A stretch of 64,000 bases of DNA from Microcebus murinus (GCF_040939455.1 NC_134106.1:88915001-88979000), one strand, 5' to 3'. Positions 9,641 through 22,965 are shown, numbered from the stretch's first letter. Numbers and translations: made by a program. Notes: a model not told the origin generated them from the sequence alone.

Positions 9641-12536
9641 TGTTTGCGGGAAAGCCATTAACATTTACTGAGGGCCCATTTTTTAAGAGGCACTTGACCT
9701 TATTTTCTAATTGCACTGTCTGAGGAAAAATCTCAGCCTCCCTGAGTACTGACTGCGGGATCTACCTCAATGGTGGATATGCTCTTGTATGAAAGAGTGC
9801 ACTATAGACACTGAAGTGCTATGAAAAAGAAGAGAAAGATTGGACATCATATTTCCCTGCTGGTGGCCCTGCTGAAGTTCTCCCTCACCTTCAGACCTTC
9901 TGAACCTATGCCATATACCTGATGGTTCATTCCCTTATATATGCCACCATGATTGGGACAAAACCCATCTGCCTGTCCTGACTGTCACCAGCTTCTGAGA
10001 CTTCCTTAGTGAGCTCCTAGACCTAGGAAAAGATCTCACTTACATTTGCAAACATCAGAAAGCCAGTTCACACTGGTGTAAGAAAAAGAATGAGACATTT
10101 TAACTCACCTACATGAGAATTCCTCTCGGTGGTCTGGCTTCAGACAGCACCATATCCAGTGGCATTAAAGGATTTAGTGTTTTTCCAACTATCAGTCCTG
10201 ATGGACTGATTTGGTGTCAGGAGAGAAGTCACTTTGCATTGTTAAGAGCATGCTTCTATATTCAAAAATCAACAGAAAGACTGATTCTCTGTTTTTGAAA
10301 TGATTTGTGTCAAGCACTCCTTCCTTCTTGGCAAGGAGATAGACATGCTTATTGCTCAGGCTGGAGTTTCATGCTCCTCCTAGAGCTTGGTTATATGGGG
10401 AACAAATCCATTTGGATTACTTGAACTAAGAAAGGTGGAGGGAAAGTCTACATAAGGAAATATAGAGTATAGAAGGCAGAAGAAAAACAAAACTGTTCCA
10501 GAAAGGCAAACACAACAGATATTCATGAATTTAGGTATTATTTGCCTTGTTCTTAGTCATTTTCTACTTATGGCAATTCCATTCAAATATCCCAAATATC
10601 CCATGCCTGGTCATCAACTTTATCTGCCCATCAACAGTTTCTGCCCTACTCCTTACCTTGGGCTTATCTCAGATGTGTGCTTCAGCAGACTTTTTAAAAA
10701 AACTAAAGACCAAAGGGAAGAAAACCCACTCTAAGCTAATGACCTGAAAAGGAAAAGGTGACTCTAAGAATATCATGGTCTTAAATTATTAGAGAAATGC
10801 TAGTCAAATCAAGACCTGTAAGTCAATTGATTTGTTAAGAGCCACCTGAAAGTGTTTGTCAGCTGGCCATTAAAATGATGCAAATAGATTCATATAGCCA
10901 AGCCCTGGTGACCTGCAGTTTCCATCTGTCCCAGCTTTTAGTTTTTCTTTTAAGGAGACAGCATGCTGTGTGACATAGAATAAGCCACTTTTTACTTTCT
11001 GGGTCTCAGTTTAATTTATTGTAGAAGGATGGGTTTCAATATGAGTATTTATTCATTAGTCACTTGCTACCTTCCAAACATTGGATATGTGACAAGAACA
11101 GGATATCTTGTTCAATGTCTTGAAAGATGAGAATGTATTTGTCAAAATGTCAATAGTGGGAAAGATCATGTTATAGGCAAAAGGCAGATTATAAACAAAG
11201 GTGTAGATTGTGAAATAACCTGGCGATTCTAAGTACCTAAAAGAACTTCAGAATGTCATAACATGGGCTATGAAGAAGTGCAGATGATAATAATGGATTT
11301 TAGATACAACGTTAAACCCATATTGTCTTTCATTTTGGATTTCCAAAGATGAATTTTTCAAGTTGCCTCTCAACTTTATATTGAAGGAGCTTGGGTCCAA
11401 GTTAAGAAGGGGACAAGAGCGTATCAACTGGCTAGAGGAAATACTCACAATGTCGCTGCCATCTGTGTTTGGTCTGTGGTTGAGAAGACCTCATAAGGAA
11501 TTATCTAATTCAGGCTGGATGAGGATTTGGGTTATTATTGTTTAGCAAATATTCACTTCTATTCTTCTCCCACAATAATGAAGTAGTTTTTTTCAACCTT
11601 TTAATGTTGAAATCTTGGCCTCTGGTAATTGTCCAAGAGAAGTATATGCCTGTTCTCCATGCTAACACAAGGAAATAAAGAAACGTGTAGAGTGGACCCA
11701 AATACAATACACACTCTGGAATCAATCTTGGTTGACCCACTGTCTAAAGATGAGTCACTCAGCATACATCAGTCAAACCATTGTTAACATGAGTATCCAT
11801 GAACATGAGAAAAAAAGCTTGTTATTGAAAGCTGCTGAATTTGGGGTAGTTTTTATATTGCATTATTGTGGCAATACTGTGTTATGATGTGTTATTGTGG
11901 CAATAGCTAACACGGTTTCTTCTAAAATTAATGAGGATAACTACTGTATTTCTCTCTCCACTTCCTGTCGCAGTCATCCCTCTTTTCTTTTCCAATCCAA
12001 AAAGACCAGAGTATTCTTAGATAAAACTAAGGTGTTATTAAATAAAAGGTGAAGTTAAATAAAAACTAGGTGTTGTTAAATAAAACTCTATGAAATGACA
12101 GTTCTTAAGGAAAAATTCTATAGTTAAATTTCTTCCAATTCATCCATGTACAGACATTTCCATAGGTACTGTGTGGTGAGGCACCAGACACAAAGTAGCA
12201 TCCTAGAAAATAATTCATAGTAATGGCAACATCATGAACAATAGCACAATGATAATGATCAGAGAGAATGTAAAGGGGGTAACATTACTCTCTGGCCTCA
12301 TCTCCTTCCAGCTGAGTGGAGGCTATAACAAAAGCATGCAGGAACTGTATTATTAGGATTCTGGAAGACATTTTGAGTTCATGGCAGCAATGCTTTGTGG
12401 TCTATGTAATTGGATATAAAACAGGTGATGGTAAATAACATTTTAAACACTTCATTTTATTCTGTGACAAAACCCAATCTTAAAATCTCTGCTTCCAAAT
12501 CTTGCCTTTTCACTTTCTATGCTGAGGAGGAATATT
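9641..12536. other. Unassigned sequence
   Basis: About 2.9 kb with no supported gene or transposon. Small local duplications occur, such as the octadecamer type aggtgttrttaaataaaa near 12029 and 12069, and a 'gtgttattgtggcaata' echo near 11863-11905. The stretch 10790-10925 contains an octamer-like atgcaaat (10878-10885) and an E-box-like cagctg, but nothing shows that they function. Confidence 0.45.
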
Positions 12537-12572
<36 letters not shown>

Positions 12573-12584
12573 CACACACACACA
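12537..12584. repeat. (CA)n microsatellite
   Basis: A dinucleotide array of CA on the plus strand with one CT interruption near 12571. It is embedded in otherwise unassigned DNA just upstream of an L2 fragment. Confidence 0.95.
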
Positions 12585-12689
12585 TACCCAGATGTAAATG
12601 AAGCACTTTCGTGGTTCCCCAAAGCCCTAACATAGTACAAAAGAGCTTTCATAATTGGGACTCTGACTTTTTGTTTCTTCCTGCCTGAT

Positions 12690-13090
12690 ACCATTTTATC
12701 CCATTTCTTGAATCTATCAGTCTCCCTTCTACCTGGGGCCTCTGCACCTGCTACTCTTGTTCCTTGGAGTCCTCTTTATTCTCCTTGCTCATCTAAATTA
12801 ATGTCTATTCCTATTTTTTTCTATTATTTCACACCTTCAAATAAAAAATTTCCCTGTATCCCAAGCCTACATTGGATTTTCCTAGTAAACTTTCTCAGAG
12901 ATCTCCATTCATTTCTTTTCTAGTCCTCATCAGAGTTTGTCATTATACTTTCATGTAATTCTTCGATTATCACATTCCTGTCCCCTCTGCTATAAGATCT
13001 ATTTGAACTTGACATGATGGCAACTCACTATTCTATATGCAGTGTGCTTAGTATGAGACCTGCCATAAAAATGAGATGAATAAACATCCC
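12690..13090 (+). mobile_element. L2 LINE 3' fragment
   Basis: An old L2 3' region. It is pyrimidine-rich, with 'gggcctctgcacctgctact' (compare the L2 'gggcctttgcacttgctgttcc'), 'ttccttggagtcctctttattctcc', and a 3' terminus resembling 'cagtgtgctta...ataaaaatgagatgaataaa'. There is no intact frame. The 71-codon frame at 12708-12923 is a decayed shadow of the ORF2 tail and 3' UTR. Confidence 0.6.
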
Positions 13091-13374
13091 GGTTTACTGA
13101 TTTGAAAGAACAGGTCTGGTTTGTGTGGATTTGGAGAAACCAGTGAAACCATATATGTGTAGCATATGACTTAAAAGTAAAGGACCCAGAATCTTATTCT
13201 CCTGGAATGGTGTCATAAGGAGCTCACCAATGCCACAATCATAACTGGTAAAAATGATTTTAAAAAATAAAAACAACTATTTAGAGTGTCTAGAAATCAT
13301 CCTAAACTCATACAGGAAACAAAGAAACACTTACTCAAAAAAAAAAAGTCTACTAAATAACAGCAAAAGTCTAT
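13091..13374. other. Unassigned sequence
   Basis: A short stretch between L2 and the long L1M. It contains an A run at 13338-13348. No feature is supported. Confidence 0.4.
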
Positions 13375-14599
13375 GCACTTGAGCCACAACCTGCTCCTTC
13401 CCTCCCCAATTCCCCTGGCTCAGTGTGGTGGAAGCTCCACTCTAGGCAGATGTAGCCATAAAAGATCCGGCTATGATATCTATCTGGGAGAAGCAGGTTG
13501 CCAGCAGTTCTCACTCCTCCATGATCCGTATTACAAAGGGTAATTTCCAAGTGAGGGCACCTGAGAGTCTGGAGACTCCTTTCTACCATGCAATCCTCAC
13601 TTATAGATTGGAGGATCTACTCTAGGAGTAGCAGTTTGAGAATACTGGGGTTCCTTCCAATTAGCCTCAATACAGCCATACATCTGGCAGAAGTCCCACA
13701 CCAGGAGAGACAAGCTGAGAAGGCCAGAGGCTAGTATCACAGTCCAGCATCTTGCTCACTAAACAAAGCTGTCACTCCAAGAGAAGCAGGCCACATTCCA
13801 TACCACCAGCACCAGAGTAATGGCTGGAGATTTTGTCCTTGGACAGAGAGGCAAGGCATATAAAACAGAGATCTACAAAACATTGACCAAAAGAACTGCT
13901 TGTGTTTGGAAAAGAGTGAGGGAAATTTCAAGCCTAAATGTACTCTCAAAAGCAAGGAGAATTAAATGCTAAGCAATTAGGAGGAGGTGAGTAGTTTAAT
14001 AAGAATAAGCTAAACCTTAGGTTGGCTAGTTTGCAAGAGAGAACCAGGGAAAGAGACAGCTAAGAACCCTCCTGGGGTCGAACAAACCTCAAAAGACAGG
14101 CCTCATCTGCAAAGGGCCTGAAATTAATTAGATCTGACTGTGGAGCAATTTATGCCTCAGGTCATTGTCAGGAAGAGTAGAGCACACAGCCAGCAATTAC
14201 AGGAGCCTAACAGTTGAGTGTAATATCAATAGAGACAAACGGCTTATCAGGGAGATTAGGAGAAAAGAAGAGTCCAAGCAGCCCTGTTAAACCACTTGCC
14301 ATCGGGGTGACTGTGTACATGCTGAAGGCTGCACAGACACTCTTCGGAGTCACATCAGAGCTTTCACACTGCAAATATACTTCGCAAAAATTGTGCATCC
14401 AAATCACTAAACCAATAAGCAAGCAAACAAAAACAATGGCACAGAGAGAGAGGAACATGGACCATGTTGCAACATGCATATTCAGAGTTGCATCCAGAGT
14501 TGCAACAGTATATTACCTAATATGTGTGATTTTCAACAAAAATTTATATGAAACAGGAAATTTTGATCTATACACAGGAAAAAAGCAGGAAATAGAAAT

Positions 14600-15480
14600 T
14601 GCCTGTGAGGGGGCCCAGATGGCAGACTTAACAATGATTTCCAAGGAGTCATTATAAATATATTCAAAGAACTGAAGTAAAACCTGATTAAAGAGTAAAG
14701 CATGAAGATAATGTTTCATTAAAGAGACAATATCAATAAAGGTAAATGGATAGTAGAAAAACAAATGGAAATTCTGTTATTGGAAATTATAATAACTGAA
14801 ATGAAAAATTCAATAGAGTAGTCCAAAGAGTAGATTTGAACTGGAAGAAGAAAGCATCAAAAAGCTGAAGATAGGCTGATAGAGATTATGTAACTTGAAG
14901 AAAAGAATAATAATAATAAAAAGATACTCAGACAAATGTGGGACACTATTAAGTGCAATAGGATACATAAAATAGGGGTAACCAGAAGGAAAAGAGAGAG
15001 CAAAAGGAACATAACAGTATTCAAAAAAATAATGTCTAAACTTTTCCAAAATTTGATGAAAATATTTAATGTATACATCCAAGAAGTTCAACAGACTTCA
15101 GAATTAATTAAAACAAAGAGATCCACAAGCAGGCACTGCATCATCACAATGATGAAAGCCAAAACAAAAAGAAAATGTTTAAATCATCAATAGAAAAATG
15201 ACTTAACATACAAATCTTATGTAAGGCACAAGAAACCTCAGAGAGAATAACAGCTGAATTCTCATCAGAAACAACAGATGTCAGAAGTCAGAAGGATGAC
15301 ATATTCAAGGTGCCAAAAGAAAGAAACAAACAAAAAAAATCAACGAAGAATCTTATATGTAATATTAAACATGTTATTATTAAACATGAAGGCAAAATAA
15401 GCAGATAAACAAAACTAAGCATTTTCAGCTAGCAGATATACCATAAAGGAAATGCTAAAGGAAATTCTTCAGGTTGAAAG
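14600..15480 (+). pseudogene. Decayed L1M ORF1 region
   Basis: This part of the L1M corresponds to the ORF1 RNA-binding protein gene. The order of landmarks matches old L1 ORF1: a coiled-coil-coding A-rich start (14640-14900), a 'gacaaatgtgggacactattaag' block (14932-14954), the 'ccaaaatttgatgaaaatatttaatgtatacatccaagaagttcaac' region near 15047-15092, and a decayed C-terminal domain ending with 'aaatgctaaaggaaattcttcagg' near 15450-15473. Stops and frameshifts break it into frames of at most about 85 codons. Confidence 0.6.
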
Positions 15481-17399
15481 CAAGACAAACAAAAAAAAAA
15501 GAGCACGGTAAAGGTAAGTATGTGATGATAGAAGACAGCTTAAATGGATATTTCTTCTCATTTATTATTTGAACTAATTTTAAAAGTGTGTAAAACAATA
15601 CGTATACATTAAATTGTTGGGTCTATAAATTATAGAAATGTAATATATGTATGACCTAAACACAACACAGGATATGGGATATATTGGAGTTAGAAAATAA
15701 CACTTGAGAGTAACTTGAATTCATAGGAACAAGTCAAAAGAATGAGAAATGATCAATAATAAGATGAATAGAGCATCCTTAATATAATCTTGCTCTACTT
15801 CTCACATCTTCTTTAAAAGACATACAATTATATAAAGTAATAACTATAACAACAACATAGTGTTATGAATGTAGTATATAACATATATGTTATCTATATA
15901 GGAATAAAATGTGAATAACAATAATAGCACAAAAGGAAAAGGAAATATGATGTACAGCAGTTACGTTTCCATATCTTACTGGAATAAAATTAGTATAAAT
16001 CCAAAGTAGACACTAATAAGGAAATAACTCAAAATATACTGAATAAATTATTAAAAGAATTAGAATGTTACACTAGAAATTTTTAACTCATATAAAAGAA
16101 AGCAATAAAGGAGGAATAAAGGAACAAAAACCAGGAGACATTTACAATACAAAAGTGACAGGAAGACATAAATACAGCTACATCAATAATAGTAAATGCA
16201 ATCGCATTAAACTATGCATTTTCAAAAGACAAAGATTGTCAGACTGGATTAAACAATAACATCCAATTAAATGCTTTCAACAGGAGACACACATTATATT
16301 CAAAGATACAATTAGTTTGAAATTAAAAGATGGAAAAAGATATCTCATGCGAACAGTAATCTTAAGAAATCTGGAGTGGCTACATTAGCATCACAATAAA
16401 TAGACTTCAAAACAAAAGTTATTACTAGAGATAAACAGAGACATTTTATAACGATAAAATGAGAAATCCATCCTAAAGATGTAATATTTATAAAAAGAAA
16501 GAATTTAAGGAAAAAATAGACACTTTTCTAATAATAGTTGGAGATTTCCATATCTCACCTTCAATAATGGATAGAACAACTAGACAGAAGATGGGCAAAG
16601 AAATAGAAAACTTGAACAACATGAGAACAAAGTGTTGAACAAACAAACTAGACCAAACACATCTATAAAACACTCTACAACAGCAAAATACACATTCTTC
16701 TCAAGTGCACATAGAACATTCTCCAGAATAGATCATATCCTGAGAAGAGACCAATCATAAGTCATAAAACAAACCTCAGTGAATTTAAAATAATTGAAAT
16801 CATAAAAAGAATGATTTACAGCCACAGTAACATGATATTAGAGATCAGTAGCAGAAAGAAAATGGAGAAATGCACAAACATGAAAATTAATCCATACACT
16901 CCTAAATAACTAGTAGATCAAATAAAAAATCACAAAAAAATTTAAAAAAATACTTTAAAAATTACACAATGTCTCAAAATTTATGAGATGGTGCTAGAGT
17001 AGTGATCAGAGGGAAGTTTATTGCTGTCATTGTTTATGTTCTTAAAAAATTATCTCAAATCAATTACCTAGCCGTCTTCCTTAAGATATCAGAAAAAGAA
17101 GCACAAACTAAATAAAGTTAAAGCAAGCAGAATGTTTGAACTAATAAAGATTTGAGTGGGCATTAATAAAAAGTAATAGACAAATAATAAAAGGAAACAA
17201 TAAAAATATATTACATTTACAAAGATCAACAACCTTGCAAACATTTAGGTAGACTAACCAAGAAATAAAGAGGGAAGATTGAAATTCCTAAAATCAAAAA
17301 TGAAAGAATGGCCATAATTACTGGTTCTTAAACCTATAAAAAGGTATCAGAGAATACTATGAGCAACTATATGCCAAAAATTAAATGATATAGCTGAAA

Positions 17400-18270
17400 T
17401 GGAAACTTTCCTAGAAAAATACAAACCACTAAAACTGATTCAAGAAGAAATAGAAGATCTTTAAGGACCTATAAAGCATAATATTACATTTGTAATTAGA
17501 AAACTTTTCACAAAGAAAAGCCCAGTCCCAGATTGATTCACCAGTTAATTCTACCAAAAATTTAGAGACTAGTTAATATGAATTCTTCATAAACTCTTCC
17601 AAGAATGAAGAAAGACCATTGCCCAACTCAATCTATAAGGTCAATAATATTCTAACACTGAAACCTGGACAAAGACATTACAAAACAGAAAACTAGGAAA
17701 TAATGCTACTTAGGAATATAAAAACAAAAATATTAAACAAAATACTAACAAACTTAATTCAACAGCATATCAAAAACATTATTCACTATATTCAAATGGA
17801 ATTTCTCTTAGGAATTTAGGGTTGTTTTAATAGCCCAAACTCAATTTATGTAATATATCATATCAATAAAATAAAGGACAAGACTCATGTGATTATCTTA
17901 ACTAATGAAAAAAAAAGCTTTTGACAAAATCCAACATAGTTTCATTAGGAAAAAAAAATCAAAAGCTAAAATTAAAAGGAAACTATCTAAAACAGGGAAA
18001 TTTCTCATTATGATAATGGGTATCTACAAAAAAATAGTTAACATCATGCCAAATGCTGAAATTCTGAATGCTTTCATCTTAAGATCTGGTGAAGATGTTT
18101 ATTTTTAATACTTTTATTCAGATATACTTGAGATTCTAGCAAGGGCAATAACACAAAAATAAAAATGAAATACAAAAAAGTATCCAGCTTGGAAAATCAG
18201 AAATAAATTTATATCTATTTGCATATGATAAAAACTGGCTTATAGAAAATTCTAAAATTATTAGAACTAA
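17400..18270 (+). pseudogene. Decayed L1M ORF2 reverse-transcriptase region
   Basis: Remnant of the reverse-transcriptase domain. It contains 'aaagaaaagcccagtcccagattgattcacc' wording (17513-17543), equivalent to the conserved start of the fingers. Further on is 'gcttttgacaaaatccaaca' (17917-17936), equivalent to the AFDKIQH motif, which is visible in a 67-codon frame at 17905-18108. Near 18216-18235 a decayed copy of the FADD catalytic motif has lost its aspartates ('ctatttgcatatgataaaaa'). The frame is interrupted many times, so no enzyme can be made. Confidence 0.6.
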
Positions 18271-19285
18271 CAAACATGTTCAACATAGTTTCATGGTATA
18301 ATATCAATAAACAATTTAAAAAATCATATTTCTCTATTTACCATGAGCAATCCAAAAATGACATTAAGGACACAATTCCATTTAACATAGTAGAGAAAAG
18401 AATAAAATATTCTAAGAAATATATATATAAACACAAATATACATATGTATATTTTAAGTTTAAGACTTGTTCACCAAAAACTATAAAACATAGCTTAAAA
18501 GAATTACAGGATACCTAAAGAAATGGAAAGAAATACTAATTTTATAGAATAGAAGATATAATATTGTTAAGATGGCAATATGCCTCAAATTCTTCCAGAG
18601 ATTCAACACACTTTTTATCAATTTCCGCAGGCTTCTTTGTGGAAATCAACAACCTTATACTAAAGTTGATATGCAAATCAAAGGGCCTCAAAATAGCCAA
18701 TATAATCTTGAAAAAAAAAACAAAATTGGAAGATTCTTACTTCTTGATTTTAAACCTACTATAAAGCTACAGTAACCAAGATGGTGTTAAGTTAAATAGA
18801 TATATAGATCATGGAAATAGAATTAAAAGTCCAGAAATAAACTCATACGTTTAAGATCAATTGATTTTTAACAAAGGTGCCAAAATAATTCAATGTGGAT
18901 GAATAATATTTTCAGCAAATGACTCTAGTGCAATGAGATATTTATTTGCAAAAGAATGAACTTGGACTCCCTCCATACACTTCACACAAAAATTAATGCA
19001 AGATGGATCATAAACCTAAATTGAACTAAAACTATGGGATTCTAGAAGAAAATATAAGCATAAGTATGACATTTAGTTAGGTAAGAATTTCACATATATG
19101 ACACCAATAGCATAACTGTCCAAAAAAAAAAGTAATAACATGGACATCATCAAAATTAAATAATTTACAATTCTAAGGATACGATCAGGAAAGAGAAAAG
19201 ACATCCCACAGAATGAGAGAAAATATTTGAAAATCATGTATCTGATAAATAACTTCTTTCTATAATATAAAAGAACTCTTAAAAC

Positions 19286-19310
19286 TCAATAATCAATCAA
19301 TCAATCAATC
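19286..19310. repeat. (AATC)n short tandem repeat
   Basis: About five copies of a tetramer reading AATC within the tail of the decayed L1M ORF2. It probably arose by slippage from 'caataatcaa'. Confidence 0.85.
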
Positions 19311-19695
19311 CAAATAATAAAGGAAAAAAAATCTCTCAATAGACATTTCTCCAAACAAGATATACAAATAGCCAACAAGCACCTGAAAAGATGCTTAAAG
19401 TCATTATTCATCAGGGAAAAACAAACCAAAACCACAATGAGATGCCATTTCACATTCACCAGGATGATGATTAAAAAAAGAGACAAAAATAAGTATTGAG
19501 GAAGATGTGTAGAAAATATAGATCCTGTTTATGAGTATAAAATTTCTCTTTGGAGTGATGCAAATGTTTTAAAATTGATTTCTCTGATATTTGCACAACT
19601 CTGTGAATATACTAAACACCACTGAATGGTACAGTTTAAATGGGGGAATCGTATGGTATGTGAATTATACCTCAATAAAACTCTTACATAAAATA

Positions 19696-19920
19696 AAACA
19701 ATATATAAAAAACTCTGTGTACACACACACACATCTCTTTTAAGTGTATAGATTCTGGAACTCTGGAGTGGATAGGCTAAGTCTAAATCCTGTCTCTGCT
19801 TATTCCTAGCTGTATAATTTTTGGCTTTGGTACTTCATTAACTCATATATAGAAATGTTATTATATCACGAAATGTTTGTGAATATTAAAATTGATTTAT
19901 TCTAGGCACAGCTCCTTAGA
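19696..19920. other. Unassigned sequence with short (CA)n at 19721-19733
   Basis: A brief non-repeat interval between the L1M 3' end and the hAT fragment. It contains a short CA run and no other feature. Confidence 0.4.
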
Positions 19921-20132
19921 ACAAGGATCAGCAGAAGTTTTCTAAAGGAGCTAGGTAATAAATATTGTAGGTTTCATAGGCGATGTGGTCTCAGTTGCAA
20001 CTGCTCTGTTGTTGTAGAGCAAAACAGACACAGGAAATATATGAAACAAATGGGCATGAGTGTGTTTCAATAAAATTTATTGATGAAAATAGGCAGCAGG
20101 CTGGATTTAGCTTGAGAGCATTAGCTTGCCCA
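19921..20132 (-). mobile_element. hAT-Charlie non-autonomous DNA transposon fragment
   Basis: The text matches a common mammalian hAT-type miniature element in reverse orientation: 'ggatcagcagaagttttctaaagg' (compare 'gtcggcaaactttttctgtaaagg'), 'aaatattgtaggtttcatagg', 'gtctcagttgcaactgctctg', 'caaatgggcatgagtgtgtttcaataaaa', and 'ggcagcaggctggatttagc' near the far terminus. Terminal inverted repeats are decayed. The family name within hAT is not certain. Confidence 0.7.
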
Positions 20133-20133
20133 T

Positions 20134-20985
20134 GTCAGACAAAATAACAAATGTAAAAAGCCGTGTTTGCTCATTTCTGCTTGCCAACATAATTTCACAA
20201 AGCCCCAGACTCTGTAAGGACATACAGTTATCCAAAAAAATATTTTAAAGACAAACAAAGTAAAACACATGCCCCCCAACATCTTGTTCCTGAGTAAATG
20301 ACCCCCATCCTTACCTTTTCCTACACATAAGATAATGTCTGAAGAGGTTAGTGATTATATTATGCCTCTATAATCTGTAACCAGATGTAGTCTTACACTC
20401 AAACCTTGATGTGATTCTACTTGAATATAACTTCTGAACAAGTTTGATATAATCTTATACATACTGATACATACTTATACATAAAATAACAAACATAAAA
20501 AGCCATATTTATCCATTTCTTCTTGTCTCTAATTTCTCAAAGCCCCTGATGACATATAGCTCTCAAAAAATATTTTAAAGACAAAACAAAATAAAACACA
20601 TACCCCCCATGTCTCTTGCCTGAGTCACAATATTCCTTAAAAAAATAAATGACCCTAGTCCTTGCCTTTTCCTACATATAAGATAATGCTTGACAGGATT
20701 AATGATTATGCCTTTCTATAACCAAATATACTACTACACTCAAACATTGATATAATTCTACTTCAATATAATTTCTAAACATGTTTAGTATAATTTTGCA
20801 CATACCAAACCCCTATACCTATATAGAAACAGTAGACTTAGGTACTCTGGCAAAACAGTCTGACAGAACTCCTCCAGGGCTACAGGCCTCAGGCTATAGT
20901 CCTCAGTAAGGATTCTAAATAAAATTAAATGTAATTCTTTAAAAACTTATTTTTTTCTTTAGTGAATACTTCTAACTTTGAACAT
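20134..20985 (+). mobile_element. Candidate LTR containing a ~340-bp tandem duplication
   Basis: Directly after the hAT fragment lies a block beginning TGTCAGAC and containing two tandem units, 20141-20465 and 20483-20807. They are followed by a GC-richer segment ('cagaactcctccagggctacaggcctcag') and a polyadenylation signal inside 'ctaaataaaattaaatg' near 20916. Variable upstream part, duplicated enhancer-like units and a downstream AATAAA fit an LTR (U3, R, U5), probably solo. I cannot name the family, and the 3' boundary is an estimate. An alternative is a non-LTR duplication that happens to precede an AATAAA. Confidence 0.45.
20141..20810 (+). repeat. Direct tandem duplication, unit about 340 bp
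   Basis: Unit 1 starts 'aaaataacaaatgtaaaaagcc' at 20141; unit 2 starts 'aaaataacaaacataaaaagcc' at 20483. Shared landmarks in the same order are 'aatattttaaagacaaa' (20240 and 20569), 'accccccat'/'gccccccaac', 'ccttttcctaca..taagataatg' (20315 and 20666), 'cttacactcaaaccttgatgtgattctactt' versus 'ctacactcaaacattgatataattctactt', and the unit ends. Identity is high by eye, roughly 80-85 percent, with small indels. Unit 2 has an extra 'tcacaatattccttaaaaa' insertion. Confidence 0.85.
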
Positions 20986-22965
20986 AATTTAGCATTTGGT
21001 CAGTCCTTAGGGCATATTTACTTGTTACTTGCAATATGCTAGGGGGTCCAAATATAATCCTCCTGTCATGGGGACTTGGACTTTCTCCACCAATAGTTAA
21101 ATGACAAAACCCCCCTTTACCACTTTGCTAATATGCTGGGTACGGATTCAGGCCCAGATAAACACTCAGCTACTGAACAGAGACATAAATGAGAGATTTG
21201 GTAACAGGAACGGGTTTGAATTGAATGGCTGCAGCTGATGTAAAAGTCTGAACTTGCGCTGCTTTGGTGCTGAATGTCCTTAATGATTTAACTACTGTTG
21301 CTTCCATTTCTTCTTACCCATTGGTTGAATCCCAGAGCCTGAAACAAAGCTACAATGATGGGTCATAGTCAAGTGAGACCACATTTGTGGGTAAGCAAGG
21401 CATAGGGTTCTGCTTTCCATGCGGAAACTGCTAGATTCCATGAATTAACCAGATGATGTTATATTTCTACCTATTTTTTTTGAGAGCAAAAATCCCAAAA
21501 CCTTTAAACCAGCATTCTAGTGCCTCTAGAATATTGGCTCTAACCACTTATCTTTTTAAAGTCTTTTTTCTCCTAAAGTCAACATTGCACTCCCCATCAC
21601 TGATGCTATTACAAAACGTTACACTCCTCTCTCTTCATAAAGAGTTAACATATGGTATCTTTTAAAACCAAACCTGAAGTCTTTGCTGGCCCATGATCCT
21701 CTCTGAGGGATACAAAGGAACATCAGGCATGAAGCAGCAGGGAAACAACTCAGGCTCCTTTCTCCAGCTGCCTTCCCACACTGCCCTGCCCTCACCACTC
21801 ACTCCCAGGCTTGGTCCTGAAATAACTGTTAGTGTATTTACTCTTGTATTAACAGTGAAACTTTACTGTGCAGCTTATGGGACATACTTTTGTATATGAT
21901 GTGCTTTCCACGCATGTATTTTTTGAAAGAAATAATGCATGTTCCCTGGACTGGATGAAAAAAAATCTGTTTCCAAAAAATACACCTTAGGTAAACAGAA
22001 AAGCAAAACAAACACAATTTCCTATAACTTCAATCTTTTCATCTGTAACATAAGATTGCTCTATGAGAAACTGTTGTGAGTCTTTTTTTTTATTTCAAGA
22101 TTCAATAATTTGAAGACACAATATCATTTTAACACATTTTTAACGAGATGCATATTATATGTTATTCATTCATACATACACATTTGAAGGTTGCCTGCAT
22201 GCCGTTACAGTTTTATACATTTCTGCATAGATGGGCTATTTGCAGATTATAGCCGCTTTCTCTTCTCAATAGCAAAGTACACTCCAGAGAGGTGACACAA
22301 GTTGACAGTGATCAAGCTTTGCTTATCAAGACCAGACTGAGGGCATTAGGTTTTAGTTCTAGTAGAATCCAGGTGTCTCTCAGGATTATCCACAAGTTTC
22401 GTACTATAATCCTGATCTTGTGATACATAGAGAGGATGGTGACCTTTTAACTTATATAGATGTATTTTGAGAAGAAAAATAACATTGGCCCATGCTGAAA
22501 TGTACATGGTTAATTTGCCAAACACGTTAAGCCTGGGTCTATCAGTAGAAAACACTGGACTTGGAACATAGCTGGATATGGAATCTGGGATATATTATAA
22601 GAAAGTAACCAGAAGTGATTGCACATGTGCATTTATGGAGAAGCCACATTACTCACCTTTTCATGATTCCAAGGGAATTATTTCTTCTCAAAAAATAACT
22701 CAAAACTGTTGGGAGGGTTCACTTTTTTTCTAAAAGTGCACCATTGGAAACATTGTTACTTCTTAGCCTATTAATCTTCTTTTAAATATGAGTCAATACT
22801 CATACCTCATTATGTATTAAAAAAGGAATGTAGTACTTGTTATTCTAAAGACATGTCCTGGCCTTATTGCTCATTTTCCTTTCAGGTTCTGGAGATGACA
22901 GTGGGGCCAGAGGTGCTGGTGTAGGCAAGACCACTAGGTGCCCATAGGGCAGCTTTATGCAGACT
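20986..22965. other. Unassigned sequence
   Basis: Two kilobases with no supported gene or named repeat. The 70-codon frame at 21453-21665 and the 68-codon frame at 21693-21899 lack family features. The second lies in a short GC-richer patch (21745-21815). Confidence 0.4.

Larger units (their letters stand above)
13375..19695 (+). mobile_element. Near-full-length but heavily decayed L1M LINE
   Basis: About 6.3 kb in LINE order. At 13375-14600 is a 5' UTR-type region with moderate GC content. It includes 'acaacctgctccttccctcc', 'ggtggaagctccactctagg' and the 'gcaagagagaaccagggaaagagacagc' type block, as I recall for L1ME 5' ends. At 14600-15480 is ORF1 sequence ('aaatatattcaaagaactgaag', 'aacagctgaattctcatcag', 'agatgtcagaagtcagaagg'). 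From about 16100 is ORF2: the endonuclease region near 16180-16300, reverse transcriptase near 17400-18260, and the tail near 19340-19490. The 3' UTR resumes at about 19540 after an internal deletion and ends 'tatacctcaataaaactctt'. Every frame is broken repeatedly. The element is inactive and very old. Confidence 0.75.

Noticed and set aside
14214..14657. 147-codon plus-strand open frame, the longest in the window
   Set aside because: It lies in the 5' leader and ORF1 start of the decayed L1M, has no recognisable domain and ends inside the ORF1-like sequence.
19284..19312. Short direct repeats that could suggest a CRISPR-like array
   Set aside because: A four-base microsatellite with no spacers; the sequence is vertebrate nuclear DNA.
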